64,000 nucleotides of DNA from RU20A sp042610495 (lineage in GTDB: Bacteria; Pseudomonadota; Alphaproteobacteria; Rhizobiales; Rhizobiaceae), in NCBI RefSeq assembly GCF_042610495.1, contig NZ_JBHGAP010000004.1:1-64000 (forward strand). The letters run 5' to 3'. The notes beneath the pieces were generated by a model. The model did not search any database. It was given only the letters and a program-made list of their open reading frames with translations, and had not been told where the DNA came from. Of the stretch, positions 1-7,746 are shown one piece after another. The position numbers were made by a program, and so were the translations under genes. Positions within the stretch are counted from its first letter, which is position 1, and each line of letters begins with the position of its first letter.

Positions 1-586
1 TGAGAATTCAATCAAGGCCAAATCACGTCATTCTGAATCGACGAGAACTTCCCTCTCGCTATCCAGCGAAAAGGCATTCTCATTTCAAAAGACGTAACCT
101 AACCGTAATCAATCCAGAACCCCGTAAGGTTCCGCAGACCACGCCGGCCACGTCTCTCTTTCTCTCTATCCTAACTTGTCAAAAAACAGACGGAACAAAC
201 CGTCAAGTCCAGGCAAAACCAAACCGTCGCCCCAATCATCTCAGGGCCAATCATGTCAGGTTTTCCGTGAAACCTTAGAAACGAAGAAGTCCGTCGCTAG
301 CAGCGCCGCCGCCCTCGTTCTGTGAAGCGGTTTCTACTCACACCCACCCAACCTGTCAACGAAAACATCTCAGAAAAATGACAGAAAATCACAACACATT
401 GTAAGAAAACAAAAAAATCAGGATTTGTCCAAACGGTAAACAAAAGGAAGGGCGAAAACAGCGCCGAAATAGAGGGAAATGGAGGATGCCGTCCCGTCAC
501 AGCACCCAGAGCGCCGTCTTTTCTTGTCTGCCGCGTTGCGGCTGCGATATGGCTTTCTCACACCAAGGAGGCGGAAGGTCATTCCC
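1..586. other. Non-coding, relatively AT-rich left edge
   Basis: No convincing gene is visible here. Base composition is clearly more AT-rich than the coding DNA that follows. It holds a pyrimidine tract near 150-168, a tandem near-repeat at 232-260, and an inverted TGTCA/TGACA pair near 355-395. It probably contains the promoter of the gene starting at 587, and perhaps that of a divergent gene beyond the left edge. A 67-codon minus-strand open frame (297-500) looks compositional rather than real. Confidence 0.5.
232..260 (+). repeat. Tandem near-repeat, 14 bp with 1 bp spacer
   Basis: CCAATCATCTCAGG at 232-245 is followed after one base by CCAATCATGTCAGG at 247-260, with a single mismatch. 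A third, weaker relative (GGCCAAATCACGTCA) lies near 16-30. It could be a pair of regulator half-sites on the same DNA face or a simple duplication. No known motif was recognised. Confidence 0.45.
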
Positions 587-1528
587 ATGTTGTATCTCGA
601 CGAAACCAGGACACGCGAGGCACTCGCCTATCGGCCGCTGATCGATGCGCTGGCCCGGATGTTTGCCGGCGGCTGCGTCATGCCCGTGCGGCATCACCAT
701 GGTGTCGCGGTTCCAGGAGAAGAGGAAGCGACGCTGCTTCTGATGCCGGCCTGGGTGCCCGGCGCCTATATGGGACTGAAGATGGTCTCTGTCTTTCCGG
801 GGAACGGAAAGCGCGGGCTGCCGGCGGTCGCAGGAACCTATCTCCTGTCGGACGGACGGACCGGGGAATTGCTGGCGATCCTCGACGGGGGAGAACTGAC
901 AGCACGCCGGACGGCCGCAGCTTCGGCGCTGGCCGGCCGCTATCTCGTCCGGCCGGGGGCGATGACCATGGTCATGGTCGGCGCGGGTCGCCTCGCGGCG
1001 CATCTCGTCGCCGCCCATGCGAGCGAGCACGCGATCACGGACGTCTCGATCTGGGCACGCGATCCCCGCAAGGCTGAGGAGACGGCGCGGACCATCGAGC
1101 TGCCCGGGGTGCGGGTCCATGTGGCGCGCGACCTGGAAGCGGCGGTGCGCGAGGCGGACATCGTCAGTGCGGCCACTCTTTCGACGGCGCCCCTCATCCA
1201 GGGTGCGTGGCTGAAGCCGGGGGCGCATGTCGATCTGGTCGGCGCCTTCAAGCGGGACATGCGGGAGACGGATGATGCCGCGGTGGCCGCCAGCACGATC
1301 TTCGTCGATACGCGCGAGGGGGTGTTGGGCGAAGGAGGCGACATTCTGCAGGCGATCACCAGCGGGGCGATCGATCGCTCGGCCATTGCTGCCGATCTGG
1401 CCGATCTTGTGACGACGCGGCATGCAGGACGCCGCGATGATGCGGAGATCACGCTGTTCAAATCCGTGGGTGCAGCGCTGGAGGATCTGGCCGCCGCCAT
1501 CCTGGCCTATGAGACCGCGAAGGGCTGA
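587..1528 (+). CDS. Ornithine cyclodeaminase / mu-crystallin family protein
   Basis: A 313-residue protein of the ornithine cyclodeaminase/mu-crystallin superfamily. Members are NAD(P)-dependent and include ornithine cyclodeaminase, alanine dehydrogenase and delta1-pyrroline-2-carboxylate reductase. The sequence shows the family's substrate-binding half (MGLKMVSVFPGN, then TARRTAAASALA) followed by a Rossmann motif VMVGAGRLAAHL. The C-terminal half carries the typical GAHVDLVGAF and DTREGVLGEGGDI segments. The start is placed at the ATG at 587, which is preceded by AAGGAGGCGGAAGG; an in-frame start 36 codons upstream would add a sequence unlike the family. hrpB begins 13 bp after the stop, so the two may be co-transcribed. 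The exact substrate cannot be told from sequence; pyrroline-2-carboxylate reductase is as likely as true cyclodeaminase. Confidence 0.85.
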   Translation: MLYLDETRTREALAYRPLIDALARMFAGGCVMPVRHHHGVAVPGEEEATLLLMPAWVPGAYMGLKMVSVFPGNGKRGLPAVAGTYLLSDGRTGELLAILDGGELTARRTAAASALAGRYLVRPGAMTMVMVGAGRLAAHLVAAHASEHAITDVSIWARDPRKAEETARTIELPGVRVHVARDLEAAVREADIVSAATLSTAPLIQGAWLKPGAHVDLVGAFKRDMRETDDAAVAASTIFVDTREGVLGEGGDILQAITSGAIDRSAIAADLADLVTTRHAGRRDDAEITLFKSVGAALEDLAAAILAYETAKG

Positions 1529-1541
1529 CGGACGCCAGACA

Positions 1542-4028
1542 ATGTCCATGCAGAGCCATGCCGCCCCTTCCCTGCCCGACTTGCCCGTCAGCGCCGTTCT
1601 GGATGCCGTCTCGTCCGCACTCGGCGAACGGGGGCGCGCCGTGCTTTCCGCGCCGCCCGGGGCCGGCAAGACCACGCTGGTGCCGCTTCATCTCCTGCGG
1701 TGTGACTGGCTCGGGGATGGCAAGATCATCCTGCTCGAGCCGCGACGACTGGCGGCGCGGGCGGCTGCGGGTCGAATGGCAGCCCTTCTCGGCGAAACGG
1801 TCGGCGAAACGGTCGGCTATCGCATGCGGCTGGATACGCGGGTGTCCGCCCGCACGCGCATCGAGGTGGTGACCGAGGGCGTCTTTGCCCGGATGATCCT
1901 CTCCGATCCGGAGCTACAGGGCATCGGCGCCGTCATCTTCGACGAGTTTCACGAGCGGTCTCTCGACGGGGATTTCGGGCTGGCGCTCGCACTCGACGTT
2001 CAGGGCGCCTTGCGGGAGGACCTGCGCATTCTTGTGATGTCGGCGACGCTCGACGTGGAGCGGGTCTCGGCGCTGCTCGGGCAGCCGCCGGTGATCGAAA
2101 GCCAGGGACGAAGCTATCCCATCGATATCCGCTATCAGGACCGAAGCGGACTGGAACGCGTCGAGGACGCAGTGACGAAGGCGATCCTGGATGCGCTGGC
2201 GGAAGAAACCGGCTCCATCCTTGCCTTTCTGCCGGGACGGGCGGAAATCGAACGCGTGGCCGAGCGGCTGACCGGGAAGACGCGTCCTCATGAGCATGTG
2301 GTGCCGCTTTACGGCAATCTTGACATGAAGGCACAGGACGCGGCCATCCGGCCGACGGCCACGGGCACGCGCAAGGTCGTGCTGGCGACATCGATTGCGG
2401 AGACGTCGATTACCATCGACGGTGTGCGCATCGTCATTGATTCCGGCCTGCAGCGCCTGCCGGTCCATGAGCCATCGACCGGCATCACCCGGCTGGAGAC
2501 CGTGAAAGTGTCGCGCGCCTCTGCCGATCAGCGGGCGGGCCGTGCCGGGCGAACGGAGCCGGGCGTTGCCATCCGCCTCTGGCATGCCGGCCAGACCGCG
2601 GCCCTGCCCGCCCATACGCCACCCGAAATCCAGGCGAGCGATCTTTCTACGCTTGCGATGGACCTGGCGGCCTGGGGCGTTACGGATCCGGGACAGCTCT
2701 CGTTCATCGATCTTCCGCCATCGGCCGCCTGGAGCGAGGCGCAGGCCTTGCTGCGGTCGCTGGGCGCGCTCGACACGGAGATGATGCTGACTGCGAAAGG
2801 CCGCCGGATGCAGGAGCTGTCGCTGCCGCCGCGGCTGGCCGCCATGGTTCTGGCGGCGCCCGCTCCCGCACTGGAAGAGGCCTGTCTGCTGGCGACCGTC
2901 ATCGGCGAACAGGGGCTTGGCGGCACCAGCCTCGATCTCGACGACCGGCTTCAACGGGCGCGGCGCGATGGCGGAGATCGCGCCGAGAAGGCACGCGGGC
3001 TGGCACGGCGCATGGCCGGCGACATTCGTGCGACATCCGGACTGGGGCGCGAAAGCGGACCGCCGGTTGGAGCCGGTGCGCTTCTTCTTCATGCGTTTCC
3101 CGATCGCATCGCTCTGCAGCGGGGCGGACGGGGCCGCTTCGTGATGGCAAACGGTCGCGGCGCGGAGATCGATGCGACAGAACGGCTCTCCGGGGCGGAG
3201 ATGCTCGTCATTGCCGACCTGACCGGACGGGCCGGGCGGCAGCGCATTCTGTCGGCGGCCGAAGTGTCGCGCAGTCTCGTGGAAACGGATCTCGCATCAG
3301 CAATCACGACCGATGACGTCGTGGATTTCGACATGGCGAGCCGCAGCGTGCGTGGGCGTCGTCAGCGGCGGCTCGGGGCCATCGTGCTCGATGAGGCGCC
3401 CCTGCCACGACCGAAGGGGACGGCGGCGGCTGCAGCGCTGGTCTCGGGCGTGCGCCAGATCGGCCTTGCCGCCCTGCCCTTTTCGCGCGAGGTCGGGCAG
3501 TTGCGCGACCGGATCGCCTTTCTTCATCGCGCCCAGCCGGAACTGTGGCCGGATGTATCGGATGCCGCCCTGCTGGACGGGCTGGAACAGTGGCTCGCGC
3601 CGTTCCTGCACGACATGACGAGCCTCGGCGATATTGGCGCCGGCACGCTTCGCCAGGCCCTTGTCTCGCTTCTGCCGCACGGGGCGGAGCGCGAACTGGA
3701 GCGGCAGGCGCCGACGCATTTCGAAGCGCCGACGGGGCAGAGGCATCCGATCCGCTATGACGGGGAAGAGCCGGTGCTGGCCATTCGCGTGCAGGAACTC
3801 TTCGGCCTCACCCGTCATCCCGTCATCGCGGGACGCATTCCGCTGCTGCTCGAACTGCTTTCGCCGGGCCAGCGTCCCATCCAGCTGACCCGCGATCTTC
3901 CGGGCTTCTGGGCCGGCTCCTGGAAGGATGTGCGCTCGGAGATGCGGGGCCGCTATCCGAAACATCCTTGGCCTGAGGATCCCGCACAGGCCGCACCAAC
4001 GCACAGGGCGAAGCCGCGGGGGACGTGA
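1542..4028 (+). CDS. hrpB: ATP-dependent helicase HrpB
   Basis: An 828-residue DEAH-family superfamily 2 helicase of the HrpB type; the physiological role of bacterial HrpB is poorly defined. Visible motifs are Walker A PPGAGKTT near residue 40, the HrpB-type DEAH variant FDEFHERS, motif III MSATL, TSIAETSITIDGV, and the arginine-rich motif VI DQRAGRAGR. The C-terminal half matches the HrpB-specific region, with PHGAEREL, FEAPTGQRHPIRYD and the ending PRYPKHPWPEDP-like tail (RGRYPKHPWPEDP). The start was placed at the ATG at 1542; a second ATG at 1548 is equally possible. Length and motif order are normal. The gene lies 13 bp downstream of the cyclodeaminase-family gene. Confidence 0.95.
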   Translation: MSMQSHAAPSLPDLPVSAVLDAVSSALGERGRAVLSAPPGAGKTTLVPLHLLRCDWLGDGKIILLEPRRLAARAAAGRMAALLGETVGETVGYRMRLDTRVSARTRIEVVTEGVFARMILSDPELQGIGAVIFDEFHERSLDGDFGLALALDVQGALREDLRILVMSATLDVERVSALLGQPPVIESQGRSYPIDIRYQDRSGLERVEDAVTKAILDALAEETGSILAFLPGRAEIERVAERLTGKTRPHEHVVPLYGNLDMKAQDAAIRPTATGTRKVVLATSIAETSITIDGVRIVIDSGLQRLPVHEPSTGITRLETVKVSRASADQRAGRAGRTEPGVAIRLWHAGQTAALPAHTPPEIQASDLSTLAMDLAAWGVTDPGQLSFIDLPPSAAWSEAQALLRSLGALDTEMMLTAKGRRMQELSLPPRLAAMVLAAPAPALEEACLLATVIGEQGLGGTSLDLDDRLQRARRDGGDRAEKARGLARRMAGDIRATSGLGRESGPPVGAGALLLHAFPDRIALQRGGRGRFVMANGRGAEIDATERLSGAEMLVIADLTGRAGRQRILSAAEVSRSLVETDLASAITTDDVVDFDMASRSVRGRRQRRLGAIVLDEAPLPRPKGTAAAAALVSGVRQIGLAALPFSREVGQLRDRIAFLHRAQPELWPDVSDAALLDGLEQWLAPFLHDMTSLGDIGAGTLRQALVSLLPHGAERELERQAPTHFEAPTGQRHPIRYDGEEPVLAIRVQELFGLTRHPVIAGRIPLLLELLSPGQRPIQLTRDLPGFWAGSWKDVRSEMRGRYPKHPWPEDPAQAAPTHRAKPRGT

Positions 4029-4160
4029 AGACAACGCTCAAGGTGGTGCGACAGCGCGTCCCTTTACGGCCTTTGCGAAATCGCCCATGTCGATATCTTG
4101 ATCTTTGGCAGTCGGCCGGCATCGGCACGAATGCTCCAGGGCGATACGGAGAGGTTCGGC

Positions 4161-5468
4161 ATGGCGATTTTCCAGACCGGCGGCGGGGCAAGCCGGCACC
4201 GCGCGCTGCGCCTTCAGACGCTGATCCGTCTGCGCTGGCTGGCGGTTGCCGGCCAGAGCATCGCGGTTGTCTTCGTGCATGTTTGGCTCGGCTTTCCCCT
4301 GCCGCTCAGCGCCGCGGCCCTGCTGATCGGGGCGCTGGTGTGGCTCAACCTGTTCCTCACCTTCCGCTTTCCGTCCGCCCATCGCCTGAAGCCGGGGACG
4401 GCCTTTGCCCTGCTCCTCACCGACCTCGCGCAGGTGACGGCGCTGCTCTTCATGACGGGCGGGCTGGCAAATCCCTTTGCCGCGCTGGTCTGCGTGCCCG
4501 TCATCATTTCGTCCGCGCTGCAGCCCAAGCCGCACAGTATCGCACTGGCGGTGATCGCCATCATCGGCGTGACGGCGCTCGCCTTCTCGCCCTACCCCCT
4601 GCCCTGGTATCCGGGCACTGAGCTGAAGATCCCGCCGGTATTGACGGCGGGTTCCTGGCTTGCCGTGGTCTGCACCACCGGATTTGCGGCCTTCTACACC
4701 TACCGCGTCTCGGTGGAGGCAAGCCAGCTGGCGGATGCGCTGGCGGCGACGGAACTGATCCTCGAGCGAGAGAAGCATCTCTCGCAGCTCGACGGGCTGG
4801 CGGCGGCAGCGGCGCACGAACTCGGCACGCCGCTCGGCACGATTAGCGTCGTGGCGCGCGAGATGGAGCGCGAACTCGGCGCCGATCCGCGCTACGGCGA
4901 AGATGTGCACCTGCTGCGCAGCCAGAGCGAACGCTGCCGCGATATCCTGCGCCGGCTGACGACACTCTCTTCGGAGAGCGAGGACCATATGCGCATCCTG
5001 CCGCTTTCCTCGCTGATCGAAGAGGTTCTGGCGCCGCACCGGGAATTCGGGATCGATATCGAGGTTGTCGAACGTGGCGATCGCGCCAACGAGCCGATCG
5101 GGCTTCGCAATGCGGGGATTCTCTATGGCCTGGGCAATCTCATAGAGAATGCCGTCGACTACGCCGAATCGGCGGTGACCGTGACGGTGGAGCATGATCG
5201 GGAGATGGTGCGAATCACCATCGAGGACGACGGACCCGGCTTTGCGCCCGACATCCTGATCCGCATCGGTGACCCCTACGTAACGAAGCGTCAGAAGGAA
5301 GAAAGCGCCGGTGGCCTCGGGCTCGGTCTTTTCATTGCCAAGACGCTGCTGGAGCGATCCGGTGCGCGGCTGGCGTTCGAGAACAAGGCCATGGGTACAG
5401 GCGGCGCGCTCGTGCGTGTTCGTTGGCCGCGCGACCTGATGGATGCCGGGCGCGCGCGGCAATCGTGA
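4161..5468 (+). CDS. actS: Redox sensor histidine kinase ActS (RegB/PrrB family)
   Basis: A 435-residue membrane sensor kinase that, in this family, autophosphorylates when respiration becomes reduced and passes phosphate to ActR/RegA. Six hydrophobic segments fill about the first 180 residues. They include the quinone-sensing signature TGGLANPFAAL. The H-box AAAHELGTPLGTI places the phosphorylated histidine at about residue 219. The redox-box cysteine occurs in QSERCRDIL, as in RegB. ATPase motifs NLIENAVDYA, EDDGPGFAP and GGLGLGLFIAKTLLERS follow. The start ATG at 4161 has GGAGAGG upstream at good spacing; upstream in-frame ATGs lack this. The partner actR is 106 bp downstream on the same strand. 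No senC gene lies between them, unlike in Rhodobacter. Confidence 0.95.
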   Translation: MAIFQTGGGASRHRALRLQTLIRLRWLAVAGQSIAVVFVHVWLGFPLPLSAAALLIGALVWLNLFLTFRFPSAHRLKPGTAFALLLTDLAQVTALLFMTGGLANPFAALVCVPVIISSALQPKPHSIALAVIAIIGVTALAFSPYPLPWYPGTELKIPPVLTAGSWLAVVCTTGFAAFYTYRVSVEASQLADALAATELILEREKHLSQLDGLAAAAAHELGTPLGTISVVAREMERELGADPRYGEDVHLLRSQSERCRDILRRLTTLSSESEDHMRILPLSSLIEEVLAPHREFGIDIEVVERGDRANEPIGLRNAGILYGLGNLIENAVDYAESAVTVTVEHDREMVRITIEDDGPGFAPDILIRIGDPYVTKRQKEESAGGLGLGLFIAKTLLERSGARLAFENKAMGTGGALVRVRWPRDLMDAGRARQS

Positions 5469-5574
5469 GGCGGAACATCCCGGCCGGTGCGTCGGTTGCG
5501 CAGGGTGACATGCAGGACTAGAATTTTTCGAGCAAGATCAAGAAAGGCCCGCTGCAGCGCAGTGGAAGTCAGCC

Positions 5575-6162
5575 ATGAACGACATTTCCGACACGACCAT
5601 CCCGACAGGCATACCAGCGGGCGACGACCCGATCGGCGAGGACCGCTCGCTGCTGATCGTTGATGATGACGGTCCGTTCCTCAGGCGTCTTGCCCGTGCC
5701 ATGGAAACACGCGGCTTCGTGGTCGAGGCCGCGGAATCCGTCAGCGAGGGCATTGCCCGGGCGAAGAACAACCCGCCGCGTCACGCGGTGGTAGACCTGC
5801 GGCTTGGCGATGGCAGCGGGCTTGACGTCATCGAAGCCATCCGGGCACGGCGCGATGACACGCGCATCATCATGCTGACCGGCTACGGCAACATCGCTAC
5901 GGCCGTGAATGCCGTGAAGCTCGGCGCCATCGACTATCTCGCCAAGCCCGCGGACGCCGACGACGTCTACAATGCGCTGCTGCAAAGAACGGGCGAGCGG
6001 CCCGAACTGCCGGAAAACCCGATGTCGGCCGACCGCGTGCGGTGGGAGCACATCCAGCGGGTCTATGAAATGTGCGATCGCAACGTCTCGGAAACGGCGC
6101 GGCGGCTCAACATGCACCGGCGCACGCTGCAGCGCATCCTCGCCAAGCGGGCCCCCAAGTAA
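5575..6162 (+). CDS. actR: Response regulator ActR (RegA/PrrA family)
   Basis: A 195-residue two-component regulator. The receiver domain starts near residue 22 (LLIVDDDGPFLRRLARAME) and the predicted phosphoacceptor is Asp74 in VVDLRLGDGSGL. MLTGYGNIATAV and DYLAKPADADD complete the receiver fold. After a linker, the C terminus carries the small Fis-type helix-turn-helix SETARRLNMHRRTLQRILAKR, almost invariant in RegA/PrrA/ActR proteins. In the family it controls redox, carbon and nitrogen fixation genes, and acid tolerance in Sinorhizobium. It follows actS at 106 bp, so a separate promoter is possible. The N-terminal extension before the receiver is normal for rhizobial members. Confidence 0.95.
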   Translation: MNDISDTTIPTGIPAGDDPIGEDRSLLIVDDDGPFLRRLARAMETRGFVVEAAESVSEGIARAKNNPPRHAVVDLRLGDGSGLDVIEAIRARRDDTRIIMLTGYGNIATAVNAVKLGAIDYLAKPADADDVYNALLQRTGERPELPENPMSADRVRWEHIQRVYEMCDRNVSETARRLNMHRRTLQRILAKRAPK

Positions 6163-6174
6163 GAGGCGGGGCGG

Positions 6175-6714
6175 TCAGTCCTTGATCTGGCTGTCCCGAT
6201 CACCCGACAGGATCGAGGCGAGAGCTGCCCGGTCGTGGTCCGAACGTCCGGCCGCCCACTCCGCCAGCATCAGGCGCTGGGCCGCAACGCGGGCAAACAT
6301 GGAGATGACCTTCTTGCGGGTCGCGGGTGGCAAGCGGTGTTCGGGCGCGTCGCGCAGCATGTGTGCCTCGTAGCCATCCGAAAGGAAAAGGCCGCAGTCT
6401 TCCGGGAAGATCTCGGTGGGAACGCCGGCATGGGTTGCGAAGAACAGCCGGTCGCAATGCAGCCGGTAATCCGGCCATTTGCGATCGGTGCGGAAATCCT
6501 CGACTGACGTCTTGATCTCGACAATCCAGATCTCGCCCTTCGCCGACATGGTGATGAGGTCGGCGCGACGACCCGTCGGCAGCGTCAGTTCCGGCAGCAG
6601 CGCGTGACGCGATTCGGAGAGCAGACGCTGCACGCCGCGACGCACCATGAGCGCACGCTCGGACTGGCGGCCGTCGTTAAGGGGATTGTCGCTGTGGAAA
6701 TTAAGGATGGTCAC
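6175..6714 (-). CDS. mmcB: MmcB family DNA repair protein
   Basis: A 179-residue protein resembling Caulobacter MmcB, an SOS/mitomycin-linked repair protein with a PD-(D/E)XK nuclease-like fold. The core shows LLPELTLPTGRRADLI followed by IWIVEIKTSVEDF, giving the Asp...Glu-x-Lys arrangement expected of this fold. PDYRLHCDRLFFAT and PEDCGLFLSDGYEA follow. The start is put at the GTG at 6714, preceded by AAGGGAAAG. A longer in-frame start (6864) would add 50 residues of low-complexity, unlike-family sequence across the intergenic region. It converges with actR, whose stop lies 12 bp away. Nuclease activity is inferred from the family, not shown. Confidence 0.85.
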   Translation of the reverse strand: MTILNFHSDNPLNDGRQSERALMVRRGVQRLLSESRHALLPELTLPTGRRADLITMSAKGEIWIVEIKTSVEDFRTDRKWPDYRLHCDRLFFATHAGVPTEIFPEDCGLFLSDGYEAHMLRDAPEHRLPPATRKKVISMFARVAAQRLMLAEWAAGRSDHDRAALASILSGDRDSQIKD

Positions 6715-6958
6715 GGCTTTCCCTTGTTGGCCTGGCACAGGGCGCGCAAAAGCTTGCCATCGGTTTGCGGCAACGACCTGAACACTGCAAGGAACGAGGC
6801 GCTTGTTGCAAAAAAGCAAGCCCTCATATTTTTGCAGCCCCGGCGATGATCGCGCGCCCCGCAACTTCTTGCGTTCAGGTGGTTAATCGAAAATAAACCA
6901 TAATCGTCGAAGGTCGGGGCACTCCCGGACAGACTTCATCCTTCTTTAAGAGACTCCC

Positions 6959-7633
6959 ATGCGCTTCCGCAATGCACTGCTCCTGTGCGGCCTGGCGGCC
7001 AGCATCTCCCTCGCCGGCTGCTCGACCTCTTCCAATTCGTCTGCTTCCGTGAACGACGGCCAGAAGATCGCGACCAACCAGATTTTCACCAGCAATTATG
7101 GCGCTGTTGAGGATCATGGTTACGCCCTTCCGGCGATCCCGATCAGCAAGGTCAACGAGAAGTTCCACCGCCAGATCGTCGATTATGCGACGAGCGAGCG
7201 TCCCGGCACGATCATCGTCAACACGCCGAATCGTTTCCTCTACTACGTGCTGCCCGGCGGCAAGGCCGTGCGCTATGGCATCGGCGTCGGCAAGCAGGGC
7301 TTTGCCTGGGAAGGTGAGGCCTACATCGCCTGGAAGCAGGAATGGCCGACCTGGCACCCGCCGAAGGAAATGGCAGAGCGCAAGCCCGAAGTCGCCAAGT
7401 ATGTGGAGAAGGGCATGGAGCCCGGCATCCGCAACCCGCTCGGTGCGCGCGCCATGTATCTCTTCAACGCCGAAGGCAAGGACACGCTGTTCCGCCTGCA
7501 CGGTACGCCGGAATGGGCTTCCATCGGCACCGCCGCCTCGTCCGGCTGCATCCGCCTGATGAACCAGGATATCATCGACCTCTATTCGCGCGTCCGCCCG
7601 GGCCGCAACGCCAAGGTCATTGTCCAGCAGTAA
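6959..7633 (+). CDS. L,D-transpeptidase (YkuD domain) lipoprotein
   Basis: A 224-residue cell-wall enzyme. The first 20 residues form a lipoprotein signal with lipobox LAGC, so it is probably anchored to a membrane. The YkuD catalytic domain covers roughly residues 75-220. It ends in the family signature HGTPEWASIGTAASSGCIRL, where the cysteine of SGC is the nucleophile and the upstream HGT histidine its partner. Such enzymes form 3-3 (DAP-DAP) cross-links or attach proteins to peptidoglycan; 3-3 links are abundant in Rhizobiales. It is transcribed alone, has GTTAATCGAAAATAAACC-like sequence about 65 bp upstream (possible CtrA half-sites) and ends at a strong terminator. Confidence 0.93.
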   Translation: MRFRNALLLCGLAASISLAGCSTSSNSSASVNDGQKIATNQIFTSNYGAVEDHGYALPAIPISKVNEKFHRQIVDYATSERPGTIIVNTPNRFLYYVLPGGKAVRYGIGVGKQGFAWEGEAYIAWKQEWPTWHPPKEMAERKPEVAKYVEKGMEPGIRNPLGARAMYLFNAEGKDTLFRLHGTPEWASIGTAASSGCIRLMNQDIIDLYSRVRPGRNAKVIVQQ

Positions 7634-7655
7634 GCTGATTGCATCGCCGACAATC

Positions 7656-7690
7656 AAAGGCCGCCGGAACCTCTTCCGACGGCCTTTTTA
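7656..7690 (+). terminator. Rho-independent terminator of the L,D-transpeptidase gene
   Basis: Stem AAAGGCCG...CGGCCTTT with an inner CGGAA/TTCCG helix separated by one mismatch, a CCTC loop, and a following T tract. It begins about 23 bp after the stop codon. Confidence 0.85.
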
Positions 7691-7746
7691 TTTGGACATG
7701 GCAGGAAAGGCCGGACACGGATCGCGCCGGCCTTTTGCGTGTCAGA

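Noticed and set aside
259..274. Possible sixth parS site
   Set aside because: Only 12 of 16 positions match and the central CACGTG is broken.
297..500. 67-codon minus-strand open frame in the left non-coding region
   Set aside because: No ribosome site, no recognisable domain, composition follows the local AT-rich DNA.
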